Origin: Myxococcota bacterium
GTDB lineage: Bacteria > Myxococcota_A > UBA796
DNA: 64,000 nt
Reading direction: 5' to 3'
Assembly (NCBI GenBank): GCA_029251165.1
Contig: JAQXDW010000151.1
Location: 186,001 to 250,000, forward strand
This document shows, one piece after another, positions 17,472 to 26,922 of this stretch (the stretch's first letter is position 1; each line of letters opens with the position of its first letter). The position numbers were made by a program, and so were the translations under genes. The notes under the pieces are model-generated. The model ran no database searches. It was not told where the DNA came from and worked only from the letters and a program-made list of their open reading frames with translations.

Positions 17472-20400
17472 ATGCTGCGCAGGCTGCCAGAGCTGTCCGT
17501 CCGCAGACCGGTGACCGTGGTCATGGTCTTCCTCGCCTTGTGCGTGCTGGGCGCCATCGCCTGGAGCCGCATCCCGCTGGAGATGATGCCCGGGAAGTTC
17601 TCTCCCTCGACGATGTGGGTGTGGGTTCCCTACTCCGACGCCACTCCCCAGGAGAACGAGACGGCCCTGCTGCTGCCGCTGGAGGAGCAGTTCTCCACCC
17701 TGCCCGGCCTCAAGGACATGTCTGGAAGCGCCCAGTCCGGCTCGGTCAACTTCTCGCTGGACTTCCACCGCTCCACCTCGATGGACGAGGCCTACAACGC
17801 CGTCGTTGACCGGATGGAGCGCGCGCTGCCCGACCTCCCCGATGATGTCGAGCGCTACTATGTCTACCGCTGGAACCCATCGGCCGAGCCGATCATCTGG
17901 GCTGGCGTGAGCATCGGCGAGGACGTCGAGTACCCCTACCAGCTCGCAGAGGACGTCATCAAGGCGCACTTAGAGCGAGTGGATGGGGTGGGTCAGGTTG
18001 AGATCTGGGGAGCGGATCCACGCCAGGTCTACATCGACTTCTCCCTCGATGCGATCAACGAGCACGGCATCAGCCTGTACCAGGTCATCCAGGACCTCGG
18101 CAGCGACAACTTCCAGATGGCCTCGGGTCGACTCCACGATCGCGGACAGATCCGCTACGTCCGCAGCCTCGCCCGCTATGTCGACCTCGACGAGCTCAAG
18201 TCAGCCCCCATCGGGAGCGGGCTCGTCCTCGACGACATCGCCACCGTGACCTTCCGCACCGTCTCCTCCGCCTCGATCAACCGCATCGACGGCACAGAGG
18301 GAATCGGTGTGGCGATCAGCAAGGAGTCCGACGCCAACACCGTCTCCACAGCCCGGGCCGTCAAGGCGGCAATGGCGGAGCTGGAGGCCGACCCCCGCTC
18401 TCAAGGCACCCGGTTCTTCACCTTCTTCAACCAGGGCGGGCTCATCGAGTCCTCCATCGGCGATCTGCTCCAGACCGCGATGTTCGGCGGGGTGTTCGCG
18501 ATCATCGTGCTGTACACCTTCCTCCGCCAGTGGAAGATGACCATGCTCATCGCCGCGACCATTCCGGTCGCCCTGCTGCTGACGGTGACCTGGATGTACT
18601 TCAACGGCGGCAGCCTCAACCTGCTGTCTTTGATGGGGCTGATGATCGCGGTGGGCATGGTGGTCGACAACGCCATCGTGGTGGTAGAGGCGATCTACGC
18701 CCGGAGGCAGGCCAGCGAGGCGCGCGACGAGGCCGCCATCTCCGGGACCAACGACGTCGCCCTGGCGATCACGCTCTCGACCCTGACGACCATGGTCGTC
18801 TTCCTGCCGGTCATCCTGATGAGCGAGAACGCCGACTTCTCCTTCTTCATGGGAGAGCTTGGCTTCCCGGTCGTCTGGGCGCTGGGGGCGAGCCTGTTCG
18901 TCGCCCTCATCTTCACCCCGCTGACCACCACACTCCTCAAGGGCACCGGCACCGACGCCTTCAAGGAGCCCCGCTGGATCACCGCCCTGTCCGTTCGCTA
19001 TCGGCGCATGCTCGCCTGGGTGCTGACCAACCGAACCGACGCCCTGCTCGGCATCGTCGCGATCAGCTTCCTGACCATCGTGGTGCCGGTCAAGTCCGTC
19101 AGCTGCCAGGACGAGCCCGACGGCAACATCGGCGAGTTTGCGATCATCTACCGGTTTCCTGGAGAATTCACCTACCCAGAGCGCGTCGAGATTGTCGACA
19201 CATACGAGGCCTTTGTCGAGGACAACCGAGACAAATGGGGCGTAGAGGTTCACCGCAGTCGGCTGCGGGCCAGCGAGTCCGGTGGTCGCACCTACGTCCA
19301 CCTTCTGGAGGACCGTGAGAAGGACATGATGACCCGCGAGGACGTCATCAACGATGCCCGCGGCGCGCTGCCGGAGCTGGCCGGGGTCGAGGCCCAGATT
19401 GGCTGGAGCGGACAGGGCAGCGAGGACAAGCAGTTCCGCATCGTCCTGCGCGGCGAGGACACCGACACCCTCGCCATCCTCGGTGAAGAGGTTCGCCGGG
19501 TGATCCGCACCGTGCCTGGAGTCGCAGGAGCACTCCCAGATCTGGAGGAGGCCGGCGGCGAGGAGATGCGGCTGACCGTCGATCGCGAGGCCTCTGCCCG
19601 CTACGGGCTGCCCGCCAGTCAGCTCGGCCGCACCGTCAGCTTTGCCCTGCGCGGCACCTCGCTGCCGAAGTACCACGACGGCGAGAACGAGATCGACATG
19701 TTCGCCCGGTTTCGACTCGAAGACCGCGCTGACATGGACCGGCTGCTCGACTTCCCGCTGTTCTCCCCCACCGCGATGTCTTCCGTGCCGCTGCGCGCCC
19801 TGGTCAACAGCGAGGTCTCCAGCGGCATGGGAACCATCCAGCGCGAGAACCGACGCACCGCCTGGCCGATCACCGTCGACGTCGAGCCCAGCGCAGACAT
19901 CCTGGCCACCCGCCAGATGGTCGACGGGGCGCTGGAGCAGATCGCGCTTCCCCGGGGCTACACCTGGGATCAGCCCGGCGACTGGGAGGGGGCGGAGGAC
20001 GATGCCGCGCGCAACATGGCCCTGCTGCTGAGCGTGGTCATGGTGTTTCTGATCATGGGCGTGCTGTTCGAGAGCTTCCTGCTGCCGCTGTCCATCATCA
20101 CCACCATCCCGATGGCCCTGTTCGGGGTGTACTGGACCCTCTACCTGACCCGCACCCCGCTCGATCTAATGGGCGGCGTGGGGCTGGTGGTGCTGGTGGG
20201 CGTCGTGGTCAACAATGGCATCGTCCTCATCGACCTCGTCACCCGACTCCGGGCCGACGGTATGCCCCGCACGACCGCGCTCATCGAGGCGGGCACCCGT
20301 CGGATGCGCCCCATCTTGATGACCGCCCTGACGACCATCTTCGGCCTGCTTCCCATGGCCACCGGCACCTCCACGTTCATCGGAATACCCTACGCTCCAA

Positions 20401-20564
20401 TGGGAAGGGTAGTGGCCGGTGGCCTGATCGCGGGTACGGTGCTGACGCTCTTCTTCGTGCCCTACCTCTACTCGATCCTCGACGACATGCGGACCAGCGC
20501 GGTTCGCTGGCTGGCCTTTATCCTCGGGCGTCCCTTGCCCGATGCCCCGCAGACCGGAAAGTAG
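17472..20564 (+). CDS. RND efflux pump permease, second subunit
   Basis: A 1030-residue RND permease of normal length, clearly different from its neighbour. It has the N-terminal helix (RRPVTVVMVFLALCVLGAIAW), a TM4 aspartate in AVGMVVDNAIVVVEAIYAR, and TM10 in VLVGVVVNNGIVLIDLVTR. The porter domains (about 40-330 and 560-830) are intact. The order adaptor-pump-pump-TolC with spacers of 3, 4 and 0 bases implies one polycistronic mRNA and one tripartite machine. Substrates of RND pumps cannot be predicted reliably from sequence; drugs, detergents or envelope lipids are all possible. Confidence 0.93.
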   Translation: MLRRLPELSVRRPVTVVMVFLALCVLGAIAWSRIPLEMMPGKFSPSTMWVWVPYSDATPQENETALLLPLEEQFSTLPGLKDMSGSAQSGSVNFSLDFHRSTSMDEAYNAVVDRMERALPDLPDDVERYYVYRWNPSAEPIIWAGVSIGEDVEYPYQLAEDVIKAHLERVDGVGQVEIWGADPRQVYIDFSLDAINEHGISLYQVIQDLGSDNFQMASGRLHDRGQIRYVRSLARYVDLDELKSAPIGSGLVLDDIATVTFRTVSSASINRIDGTEGIGVAISKESDANTVSTARAVKAAMAELEADPRSQGTRFFTFFNQGGLIESSIGDLLQTAMFGGVFAIIVLYTFLRQWKMTMLIAATIPVALLLTVTWMYFNGGSLNLLSLMGLMIAVGMVVDNAIVVVEAIYARRQASEARDEAAISGTNDVALAITLSTLTTMVVFLPVILMSENADFSFFMGELGFPVVWALGASLFVALIFTPLTTTLLKGTGTDAFKEPRWITALSVRYRRMLAWVLTNRTDALLGIVAISFLTIVVPVKSVSCQDEPDGNIGEFAIIYRFPGEFTYPERVEIVDTYEAFVEDNRDKWGVEVHRSRLRASESGGRTYVHLLEDREKDMMTREDVINDARGALPELAGVEAQIGWSGQGSEDKQFRIVLRGEDTDTLAILGEEVRRVIRTVPGVAGALPDLEEAGGEEMRLTVDREASARYGLPASQLGRTVSFALRGTSLPKYHDGENEIDMFARFRLEDRADMDRLLDFPLFSPTAMSSVPLRALVNSEVSSGMGTIQRENRRTAWPITVDVEPSADILATRQMVDGALEQIALPRGYTWDQPGDWEGAEDDAARNMALLLSVVMVFLIMGVLFESFLLPLSIITTIPMALFGVYWTLYLTRTPLDLMGGVGLVVLVGVVVNNGIVLIDLVTRLRADGMPRTTALIEAGTRRMRPILMTALTTIFGLLPMATGTSTFIGIPYAPMGRVVAGGLIAGTVLTLFFVPYLYSILDDMRTSAVRWLAFILGRPLPDAPQTGK

Positions 20565-22007
20565 ATGCTGCTGCTCCTCATCAACGCCGCCTCCGCAGAC
20601 GACCTCACCCTGTCTTACGAGGACGCGCTCAGCCGCGCGGTGGAGCACAACCTCGGCCTCCAGAGCGCCGCGGCTGCCTATCGCGGCGCCGAGGGAAGCC
20701 TGCTGGTCGCACAGGGGGTCTTTGAGCCCACGTTTGCCACCAACTATGGCTACACAAACGACATCAACCAGGACTTCTTCTCCACCCTGGGCCTCTATGT
20801 CGACTCGGAGTCGCTGTACTCCACCTGGGGCGGCACCCTGAGCAGCTACCTGCCCACCGGCACCGCGCTGGCGCTGAGCTGGACCAATTTCGATCAGGAG
20901 TCGACCTCGCGGTACTACTCCGATCCGACCAACCCCACCGAGGCGGTCGAGACCGACGAGCAGACCACGTTCAACTCCACCCTCACCGCCTCGATCACCC
21001 AGTCGCTGCTGGAGGGCTTCAAGACCACCTACAACCTCAACGGCGTGCGGGTCGCGCAGCGCAACCTCACCCAGGTCGAGGCGGACATTCAGGAGACCCG
21101 CCAGCAGGTCCTCGCAGACACCGCGACCGCCTACTGGGCGCTGTACTACCAGAATCGGCTCGTCGAGATCAGCACCGAGACCCTCGCAGTGACTCAAGAA
21201 GAGCGTCGGGTGGTCGCGGCACGAATCGACCGGGGTGATCTCGCGCCGGTCGAGCGCTCTCGGGTCGAGGCCGCCGTCCTGTCTGCAGAGAGCGATCTCC
21301 TCAACGCCCAGAACGCCGCGACCTCCGCCTCCGAGGGCCTGCTGCTGCTGCTCGGTACGCACACCGGAGACGCAGTGACGCTGACCACCGCGCCCAGCCC
21401 CGTCCTCAGCACCGAGTTCGACCAGCAGGCCACCCTCGACGAGGCCATGGAGAACAACCCCGGCCTCCTCCAGCTTCGCGTCGCCGAAGAGAACGCCTCG
21501 GCCAACGTTGAGAACGCTCGCCACGCCCGCCTCCCGGAGCTGTCGGGGACCGCGCGCTACACCCTCTACGGCCAGGAGGCCTCGCTGGGGACCGCGACCA
21601 CCGAGCTGCTCTCTGGCGATCTGCGGCAGTGGTACGTCGGCGCCGACCTGACCGTACCGCTGGGCAACCGCGTGGACCGGGGCGCATACGAGCAGCAGCT
21701 CTCGGCGCTCGATCAGGCCAGCACCGCGCTGAGGGCTCAGGAGCTCACGCTCGAGCAGCAAGTTCGGGCACAGCTGCGCTCGGTGAAGCTGGCGCGGATG
21801 CAGATCAGCCTCGCGGAGGCCAACCTCAAGGCCGCCGAGGACACCCTGAATGCGGACCGGGCGCTGCGGGATGCCGGTCGGGCCATCCAGCGGGATGTCC
21901 TCCAGAGCATCCGAGACTTCAACAACGCCCAGATTGCCGTTGAGAAGTCACGCTCCGACTACAGCCTCTCCCTCATCGAGCTGTCGCGGCTCCGGGGCGC
22001 GCTGTAG
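20565..22007 (+). CDS. TolC-family outer-membrane efflux channel
   Basis: A 480-residue outer-membrane factor with two tandem repeats of the TolC coiled-coil/beta-barrel unit (YEDALSRAVEHNLGLQSA near the start; TLDEAMENNPGLLQLRVAEENA at about 285). The ATG directly abuts the pump stop (TAGATG). The signal peptide is short and uncharged (MLLLLINAASA). Amphipathic helices (EVEADIQETRQQVLADTATAYW region; SRVEAAVLSAESDLLNAQ) form the periplasmic tunnel. It completes the efflux operon started at 12866. Confidence 0.92.
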   Translation: MLLLLINAASADDLTLSYEDALSRAVEHNLGLQSAAAAYRGAEGSLLVAQGVFEPTFATNYGYTNDINQDFFSTLGLYVDSESLYSTWGGTLSSYLPTGTALALSWTNFDQESTSRYYSDPTNPTEAVETDEQTTFNSTLTASITQSLLEGFKTTYNLNGVRVAQRNLTQVEADIQETRQQVLADTATAYWALYYQNRLVEISTETLAVTQEERRVVAARIDRGDLAPVERSRVEAAVLSAESDLLNAQNAATSASEGLLLLLGTHTGDAVTLTTAPSPVLSTEFDQQATLDEAMENNPGLLQLRVAEENASANVENARHARLPELSGTARYTLYGQEASLGTATTELLSGDLRQWYVGADLTVPLGNRVDRGAYEQQLSALDQASTALRAQELTLEQQVRAQLRSVKLARMQISLAEANLKAAEDTLNADRALRDAGRAIQRDVLQSIRDFNNAQIAVEKSRSDYSLSLIELSRLRGAL

Positions 22008-22023
22008 CCGCTACACTGCTCCC

Positions 22024-23133
22024 ATGCGCCTCCTTCCCCTCCTGCTCATCGGCTGCGGCGACAAAGAAGACACCGCCGCTCCTACCCTGTCCACCGACGA
22101 CACCGCTCCCGGAGACTCCGGAGACTCCGCGCTCCCCGAGGTCGAGCCGGTGATCACCGGGACCGTGCTCCTCCCCGAGGACACCGTCATGCCCGCCGAG
22201 GTCACCGTCGGAGTGGTTCACCTGCGGTTCAACTGGGGCCCGAGCGTCGAGGGCACCCTGGCCTCTGCTGTCGTGGCCGAGGACGGCAGCTTCACCCTGG
22301 CGCTGCCACGCGCGCCGCTGAGCGTGTCGATCTACGGGCTGGAAGAAAAGCTCAAGCTCGACGGCGCGACCCACTTCCTCATCGCGTTTGAGGACACCAA
22401 CAGAGACGGCGACTTCGACGAGGGAGAGCCGCTGCTCGGCGCGCCGCTGGAGCGCATGGTGGTCTTCCTCGAGGACGGTCCGACCCTCCCGGAGGGCTGG
22501 ATCACAGGCTGGAGTCTGGTGGACTCGGGGATGTCCGGCTCCTACGAGACCGGCAACTGCCTGCTGGACACCGACAGCCCGCTGACCTGGCGAGACTATG
22601 CTGGATACCCAGACTTCTTCCAGATCACCGACCCGGTCGAGATCCCGCTGCGCGGCCTCGAGGCCACCCTCACCCTCGCCGGAACCGCAGTCGAGATCAC
22701 GCGCATGGGGGTCTTCGCCTACCAGGATCTGGCCGACGGCGCGGCCATCGCACCGTTCGCAGACGTCGCCAGCACCGACACCTTCTCAATCACCCTCGCC
22801 GAGCCCCCGTCCGAGGAGGCCTGGATCACGGCGGATCCAGACTGGAACTATGCCCTCGGCATCCCGCTCGCCTACACCGACACCGACACGTCCGGTGGCT
22901 ACTCCAAGGGCGACGAGCGCAGCAACCTCACCACCTGCCTGGACGGCGAGGACGCCATCGCCCGCTACACCAAGCCAGTGACCGCCTGGCGCGGCTGGCG
23001 GCTGATGGAGTGCTATGAGGGCAACGCCGGCTGGCGGCTGGTCACCCAGGCTGCGGATACCGGCTGGAAGTCGTTCCGAACCTCGGCGGAGGCCGCCGCG
23101 CTGCACATCGAAGACGGCGCGTGCCGTTGGTGA
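22024..23133 (+). CDS. Lipoprotein of unknown function
   Basis: A 369-residue lipoprotein: signal MRLLPLLLIGC (Cys at 11), then an Asp/Thr/Ser tether (KEDTAAPTLSTDDTAPGDSGDS). The mature part is beta-rich (VITGTVLLPEDTVMPAEVTVGVVHL is one strand pair, followed by SFTLALPRAPLSVSIYG). A stretch FEDTNRDGDFDEGEPLLG looks like a calcium-binding EF-loop. No family recognised. ATG at 22024 is used; the frame is open upstream inside tolC but without signal-peptide character. It follows tolC by 16 bases and overlaps the sulfatase-like gene, so it probably belongs to the same transcript. Confidence 0.78.
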   Translation: MRLLPLLLIGCGDKEDTAAPTLSTDDTAPGDSGDSALPEVEPVITGTVLLPEDTVMPAEVTVGVVHLRFNWGPSVEGTLASAVVAEDGSFTLALPRAPLSVSIYGLEEKLKLDGATHFLIAFEDTNRDGDFDEGEPLLGAPLERMVVFLEDGPTLPEGWITGWSLVDSGMSGSYETGNCLLDTDSPLTWRDYAGYPDFFQITDPVEIPLRGLEATLTLAGTAVEITRMGVFAYQDLADGAAIAPFADVASTDTFSITLAEPPSEEAWITADPDWNYALGIPLAYTDTDTSGGYSKGDERSNLTTCLDGEDAIARYTKPVTAWRGWRLMECYEGNAGWRLVTQAADTGWKSFRTSAEAAALHIEDGACRW

Positions 23134-24953
23134 TCCTCGTCCTGACCGCCTGCACAACAGCGCCCCCACCAGACATCGTGCTGGTGACCTGGGACACCGT
23201 GCGCGCAGATCGGGTCGACGGTCTTGCGACCTGGGAGGGACTTGCAGCGGAGGGCATCACCTTCAGCGAGGCCCGCAGCCCGGTTCCGATCACCCTGCCG
23301 GCTCACGCCACGATGATGACGGGTCGATACCCGCCCAGCCACGGCGCGCGAGACAACGGCCGGTTCACCATCGACACCGATGCCCCGATGCTCGCCGAGG
23401 CGCTCTCGGAGGCCGGCTACCAGACCGCCGGGTTCGTCTCAGCCCCGGTTCTCGGCCGCACCACGGGCATTGCGCGTGGCTTCTCGGTGTTCGACGATGC
23501 GGTCTCTGCGCCCTATCGTCCTGCGGATCAGACCGTCGATGCTGCCCTGGCGTGGCTGGATCGACGGGATCCTGCGCGCCCGGTCTTCCTGTGGGTCCAC
23601 CTGTTCGATGCCCACCGTCCCTGGCTGCCGACGCGCGCGGCATGGGAGGCTGCAGGGGGCGATGCCTACGCAGCAGAGATCGCCTCGGTTGATGCCGCCA
23701 CCGGCCGCATCGCCGCCGCGCTGTCGGACAACGCCCTCCTCGCGCTGACCGCCGATCATGGCGAGGGACTGGGAGAGCACGGCGAGGAGACCCACGCCTG
23801 GTTCGCCTACGACAGCACCCTGGCGATTCCGCTGCTGCTGTGGTGGGGCGCAGGCCTCGACCTCGGCGAGCGGGGAGGCACCATCACAGCCCCAGCGACC
23901 CTCGCAGATCTCTCTCCCACCCTGCGGAGGCTCGCGGGGCTTCCCCCCATTGCCACCGACGGAGCCGATCTCCTCGACCTTCCGGCGCAGCGCACCGTCC
24001 CTGTCGAGACCGTCGCGCCGGTCTACATTATGGGTGCCGCGCCAGTGTTTGGGACGATCAACACCGGCACCGACGCCTGGCTCGACCTCCCCTCTCCCGA
24101 GCACTACGATCTGTCCACCGATCCCGGACAGACCGACAACCGCTACCGCCCCGAGGAGGCTGCCGCCCTCGCAGAGGCCGTCGGGGCCTACCCCCGGCGC
24201 TGGCCGCAGGAGGCTGCGGAGCTGAGCGCCGCCACCACAGCCCAGCTCGCCGCGCTCGGCTACATCTCTGGGGCTTCCTCCGGCGACACCGAGGCCCCCG
24301 ATCCCAAAGACCGCCTCGACCTCTTCAACCTCCTGTCCACCCCCCGAACGCAGCACCCCCCCGAGGAGGCCCTGCGCCTGGGCGAGGCCATGCGGGTGAA
24401 GTACGGCCTCTCCACCGAGCTTGCGCTGTACATTGCCGACTGCCTCGGTGCCCTCGGGCGGCTCTCTGATGGCCTCTCGGTGCTGGAGGAGGCCCTCGTG
24501 GCTGCGCCAGATGATCCCCGCCTCCTGGCCGCAGCAGCACTGCGGCGTGAGCGTCGGGGGGCGATGGAGCAGCAGGTCGTCGCCATCCGGGCCGCGCTCG
24601 CCGCCGATCCAGACCATCCGACCGCACACTATGATCTCGGGGTCACCCTCACCTACCTCGAGGCACTGGAGGAGGCCGAGTCCCGGCTGCGGGAGGCGAT
24701 GGCGCGCAGTCCTGGAGATGCCCAGGCCCGGCGGGCGCTCGCAATGGTGCTGCGCAGCCAAGGTCACCCCGCTGAGGCCGCCGAGATCCTCCAGCCGGTC
24801 GCTGAGATCATGCCGGTGCCCTGTGACCTCGGCAGGCTCTTCTCCGTCTACCTCGACCAACCTCAGGCTGCCCGGCCGCTGCTGGAGCAGTGCTGGGATG
24901 GCGGCGGCCGGATGACAGCACCAGACTACGAGACGCTGCGCGGCGGAGACTGA
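23121..24953 (+). CDS. Sulfatase-fold lipoprotein with C-terminal TPR repeats
   Basis: About 610 residues. A short lipoprotein signal (VILVLTAC) is followed by an alkaline-phosphatase-superfamily domain (about 15-390): metal-binding IVLVTWDTVRADRV, the nucleophile loop PVPITLPAHATMMTGRYPP, LWVHLFDAHRPW and LTADHGEGLGEHGE. The loop carries Thr where sulfatases have the Cys/Ser that becomes formylglycine, so a phospho-transferring or phosphatase role is as likely as sulfatase activity. Residues about 400-600 are TPR helices (ALAADPDHPTAHYDLGVTL). GTG at 23121 gives a 13-base overlap with the lipoprotein gene; GTG at 23130 would give a 4-base GTGA overlap and is equally possible. The 3' end overlaps the convergent glycosyltransferase by 28 bases. 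Confidence 0.85.
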   Translation: MPLVILVLTACTTAPPPDIVLVTWDTVRADRVDGLATWEGLAAEGITFSEARSPVPITLPAHATMMTGRYPPSHGARDNGRFTIDTDAPMLAEALSEAGYQTAGFVSAPVLGRTTGIARGFSVFDDAVSAPYRPADQTVDAALAWLDRRDPARPVFLWVHLFDAHRPWLPTRAAWEAAGGDAYAAEIASVDAATGRIAAALSDNALLALTADHGEGLGEHGEETHAWFAYDSTLAIPLLLWWGAGLDLGERGGTITAPATLADLSPTLRRLAGLPPIATDGADLLDLPAQRTVPVETVAPVYIMGAAPVFGTINTGTDAWLDLPSPEHYDLSTDPGQTDNRYRPEEAAALAEAVGAYPRRWPQEAAELSAATTAQLAALGYISGASSGDTEAPDPKDRLDLFNLLSTPRTQHPPEEALRLGEAMRVKYGLSTELALYIADCLGALGRLSDGLSVLEEALVAAPDDPRLLAAAALRRERRGAMEQQVVAIRAALAADPDHPTAHYDLGVTLTYLEALEEAESRLREAMARSPGDAQARRALAMVLRSQGHPAEAAEILQPVAEIMPVPCDLGRLFSVYLDQPQAARPLLEQCWDGGGRMTAPDYETLRGGD

Positions 24954-26044
24954 GCGGCGGCGTAGACCGCCAGGAGCGCGGTCATCTGCACATCCTCCGA
25001 GAACCGATCACGCACCGAGTCCTGTCCGGCAGCCCCCAGCGCGGCGGCCCGGTCGGGGTCCCGCGACAGCGCAGAGATCGCCGCCGCCATCTCTTCCACC
25101 GAGCCAACCGTCACGCAGCCAGCCGCCGACCAGTCTCTGGTCCCACCGGAGGGAAACACGATGACCGGCGTCCCCACGGAGAGCGCCTGGAGGCCGAGGA
25201 TCCCAAACGGCTCCTGCCAGCGGGAGGGAAACAGCAGCGCGCGGCTGGCACGCATCACCTGAAGCAACGCCGGCCGGGACAGCCACGACAGCGCAGTCAC
25301 TCCAGACAGGGCATCGGCCAGCGGCCCAGCCCCCGCAACCCTCAGCGGCATCGGCGTGTCGGCTGCACGCCAGGCCTGTAGCGCCCGCTCGATGCCCTTG
25401 TGGACGACCAGCCGCCCGCCCATCAAGAAGCCCTCCCCAGGCTGCGGGAGGAGATCCGTCGGTTCAACCCAGGGCGGAATCACCGCCGCGCCGAGCAGCC
25501 CGACTGCCGCCAGCTCCGCAGCCATGTACTCCGACAGCACCACGAGCTGCGCCCCGTCCAGCGCGGCCCGACGCGCGTGTGTCAGCGCCAGGATTTGCTG
25601 GCGGTAGTCGGCATCGGGCAGGCAGGCGCGGCAGGCATCCGCCGACATCACCACACGACAGATCGCTCCTTCGGGAAGGGTCTTTCCTGGTCCGGGACAG
25701 AAGACACGGTGGTCCTGAATCGTCACCACCGCCTTGCCGGACTGCGTGAGCCGGGAGAGCGCGGTGGGGTTCATCACGTTCTGAACATGAACGACGTCCG
25801 CAGCCGCCATCAGCGGGGTCAAGCGGTCGAGCTGGCGGTGATCATCGACCATTCGAGACAGGGCCCGGACCCGAGCCACCGTGACGCCCTCGGGCACCGC
25901 ATCCCCGGCCACACGACCACAGGCCACGACCACAGAGACCCCCCGGCGGCGGAGAGAGGCGATGACGTCGAGGAGGTGTTGGTCCGCGCCGCCTCGGAGG
26001 GACAGCCGATCGGTCGCGATCAGGACCCGCAACGGCGGCGCCAC
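24926..26044 (-). CDS. Glycosyltransferase family 4 (GT-B fold)
   Basis: A 372-residue retaining-type glycosyltransferase. N-terminal Rossmann half: LRVLIATDRLSLRGGADQHLL, DVVHVQNVMNP, and the IQDHRVFCPGP plus Cys-rich stretch (ICRV..ADACRACL) seen in many GT4 enzymes. C-terminal half: LMGGRLVVHKGIERALQAW, LLFPSRWQEPFGILGLQALSVGTPVIV. The first Glu of the EX7E motif is present; the second position is Gln (LQALS where most relatives have LEAMA), which could lower activity. It likely adds a sugar to a surface polysaccharide or lipid. Start GTG at 26044 overlaps the preceding surface-protein gene by 25 bases. Confidence 0.85.
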   Translation of the reverse strand: MAPPLRVLIATDRLSLRGGADQHLLDVIASLRRRGVSVVVACGRVAGDAVPEGVTVARVRALSRMVDDHRQLDRLTPLMAAADVVHVQNVMNPTALSRLTQSGKAVVTIQDHRVFCPGPGKTLPEGAICRVVMSADACRACLPDADYRQQILALTHARRAALDGAQLVVLSEYMAAELAAVGLLGAAVIPPWVEPTDLLPQPGEGFLMGGRLVVHKGIERALQAWRAADTPMPLRVAGAGPLADALSGVTALSWLSRPALLQVMRASRALLFPSRWQEPFGILGLQALSVGTPVIVFPSGGTRDWSAAGCVTVGSVEEMAAAISALSRDPDRAAALGAAGQDSVRDRFSEDVQMTALLAVYAAAQSPPRSVS

Positions 26045-26658
26045 CCCAGGACCATCATCGGCAGCAGGATCGCTCCCATCGCACCACCGCGTGCTGTCGC
26101 GCAGCCCCCCGGAAGAGACGCGCCAGAGCCGACATCCTGCGGAGGATTCGCACTGGAAGCCTCCACCGGCGGTGTGGCGGTCAGGGTGCAGACCGTAGCT
26201 GAGGCCGCAGAGAGGGTGAACGCGTGACGCCGCTGGCTCGGCTCTCCCGTCGGGACATCGTACGGCGCATCCAGGGTCACACCGCAGGATATCGCCGTGG
26301 TCGGTGGCGCATAGCTCGGGGTGAACCGGCTGATGTGCACACATCCCTCCCCCCGCTCCGAGCAGGCGGCCTCCTGGCGTGCGATCTCGGCGCTGGTGAC
26401 GACAGACCACGCAGAGTAGTCCGCCTTCGTCATCAGCCAGAACCCCGCTTGGAGCAGTGTGTCGCTGAGCTGAGTCGCAGCGCGCTCGGAGGAGAGCACC
26501 TGGTGGCTGCCCAGCTCGGTGCTGCCCGTGTACAGCAGCAGCACGACATCGGGGTGGGCATCGAGCCCGGCGACGGACACCGTGTTCTGTGCCAGCGTCC
26601 GCCCAGGCAGGGCGTCTGGTGGAATATCCGCAAGCGCGAGTGAAGAGAGCAGTAGCAT
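26020..26658 (-). CDS. Exported surface protein with MYXO-CTERM-like tag
   Basis: A 212-residue protein with a short uncharged signal (MLLLSSLALA) followed by DIPPDALPG, a cysteine-paired central region (EAACSERGEGCVHISR, AISCGVTLD, TVCTLTATPP), and a C-terminal tag: Gly-Gly-Cys, then a hydrophobic helix (MGAILLPMMVLGW), then RRR. The tag resembles MYXO-CTERM, which is cleaved and lipid-anchored at the surface. No other domain recognised. The frame is open upstream without signal character, so ATG at 26658 is preferred. Divergent from the membrane-protein gene at 26923. Confidence 0.72.
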   Translation of the reverse strand: MLLLSSLALADIPPDALPGRTLAQNTVSVAGLDAHPDVVLLLYTGSTELGSHQVLSSERAATQLSDTLLQAGFWLMTKADYSAWSVVTSAEIARQEAACSERGEGCVHISRFTPSYAPPTTAISCGVTLDAPYDVPTGEPSQRRHAFTLSAASATVCTLTATPPVEASSANPPQDVGSGASLPGGCATARGGAMGAILLPMMVLGWRRRCGS

Positions 26659-26922
26659 GGGTAGAGGATACTCCAGAGGCTCCGCTCCGGAGAGGTGGGG
26701 TGCGGGAACAGCTCCCAACGGTGAGCACCGCGGTCAGGCCCAGCGGTCCTGCGATCAGGGTCCACAGCGTCGGGAACGGCAGGCACCTGAACCGAAGGCA
26801 TGACGGCCCCTGATGGTGGCTGTGGCGCCTCTCCAGCGCCCTCTCCAGAGGGGCTCCAGAGATCTTCCCCCTTGCCATTGGTGCATTCGGGGGCAAGTCA
26901 ATTGGTACCGCCAGGAGCCTTG

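Noticed and set aside
18201..19676. 491-codon minus-strand open frame inside the second RND pump
   Set aside because: Gly/Asp/His-rich translation mirrors the pump codons; no family features.
20166..21761. 531-codon minus-strand open frame across the RND/TolC junction
   Set aside because: Antisense shadow of two certain genes; no signal or motif.
26045..26896. N-terminal extension of the GT4 frame
   Set aside because: Translation is Arg/Cys-rich without domain character and crosses the well-supported gene at 26020-26658.
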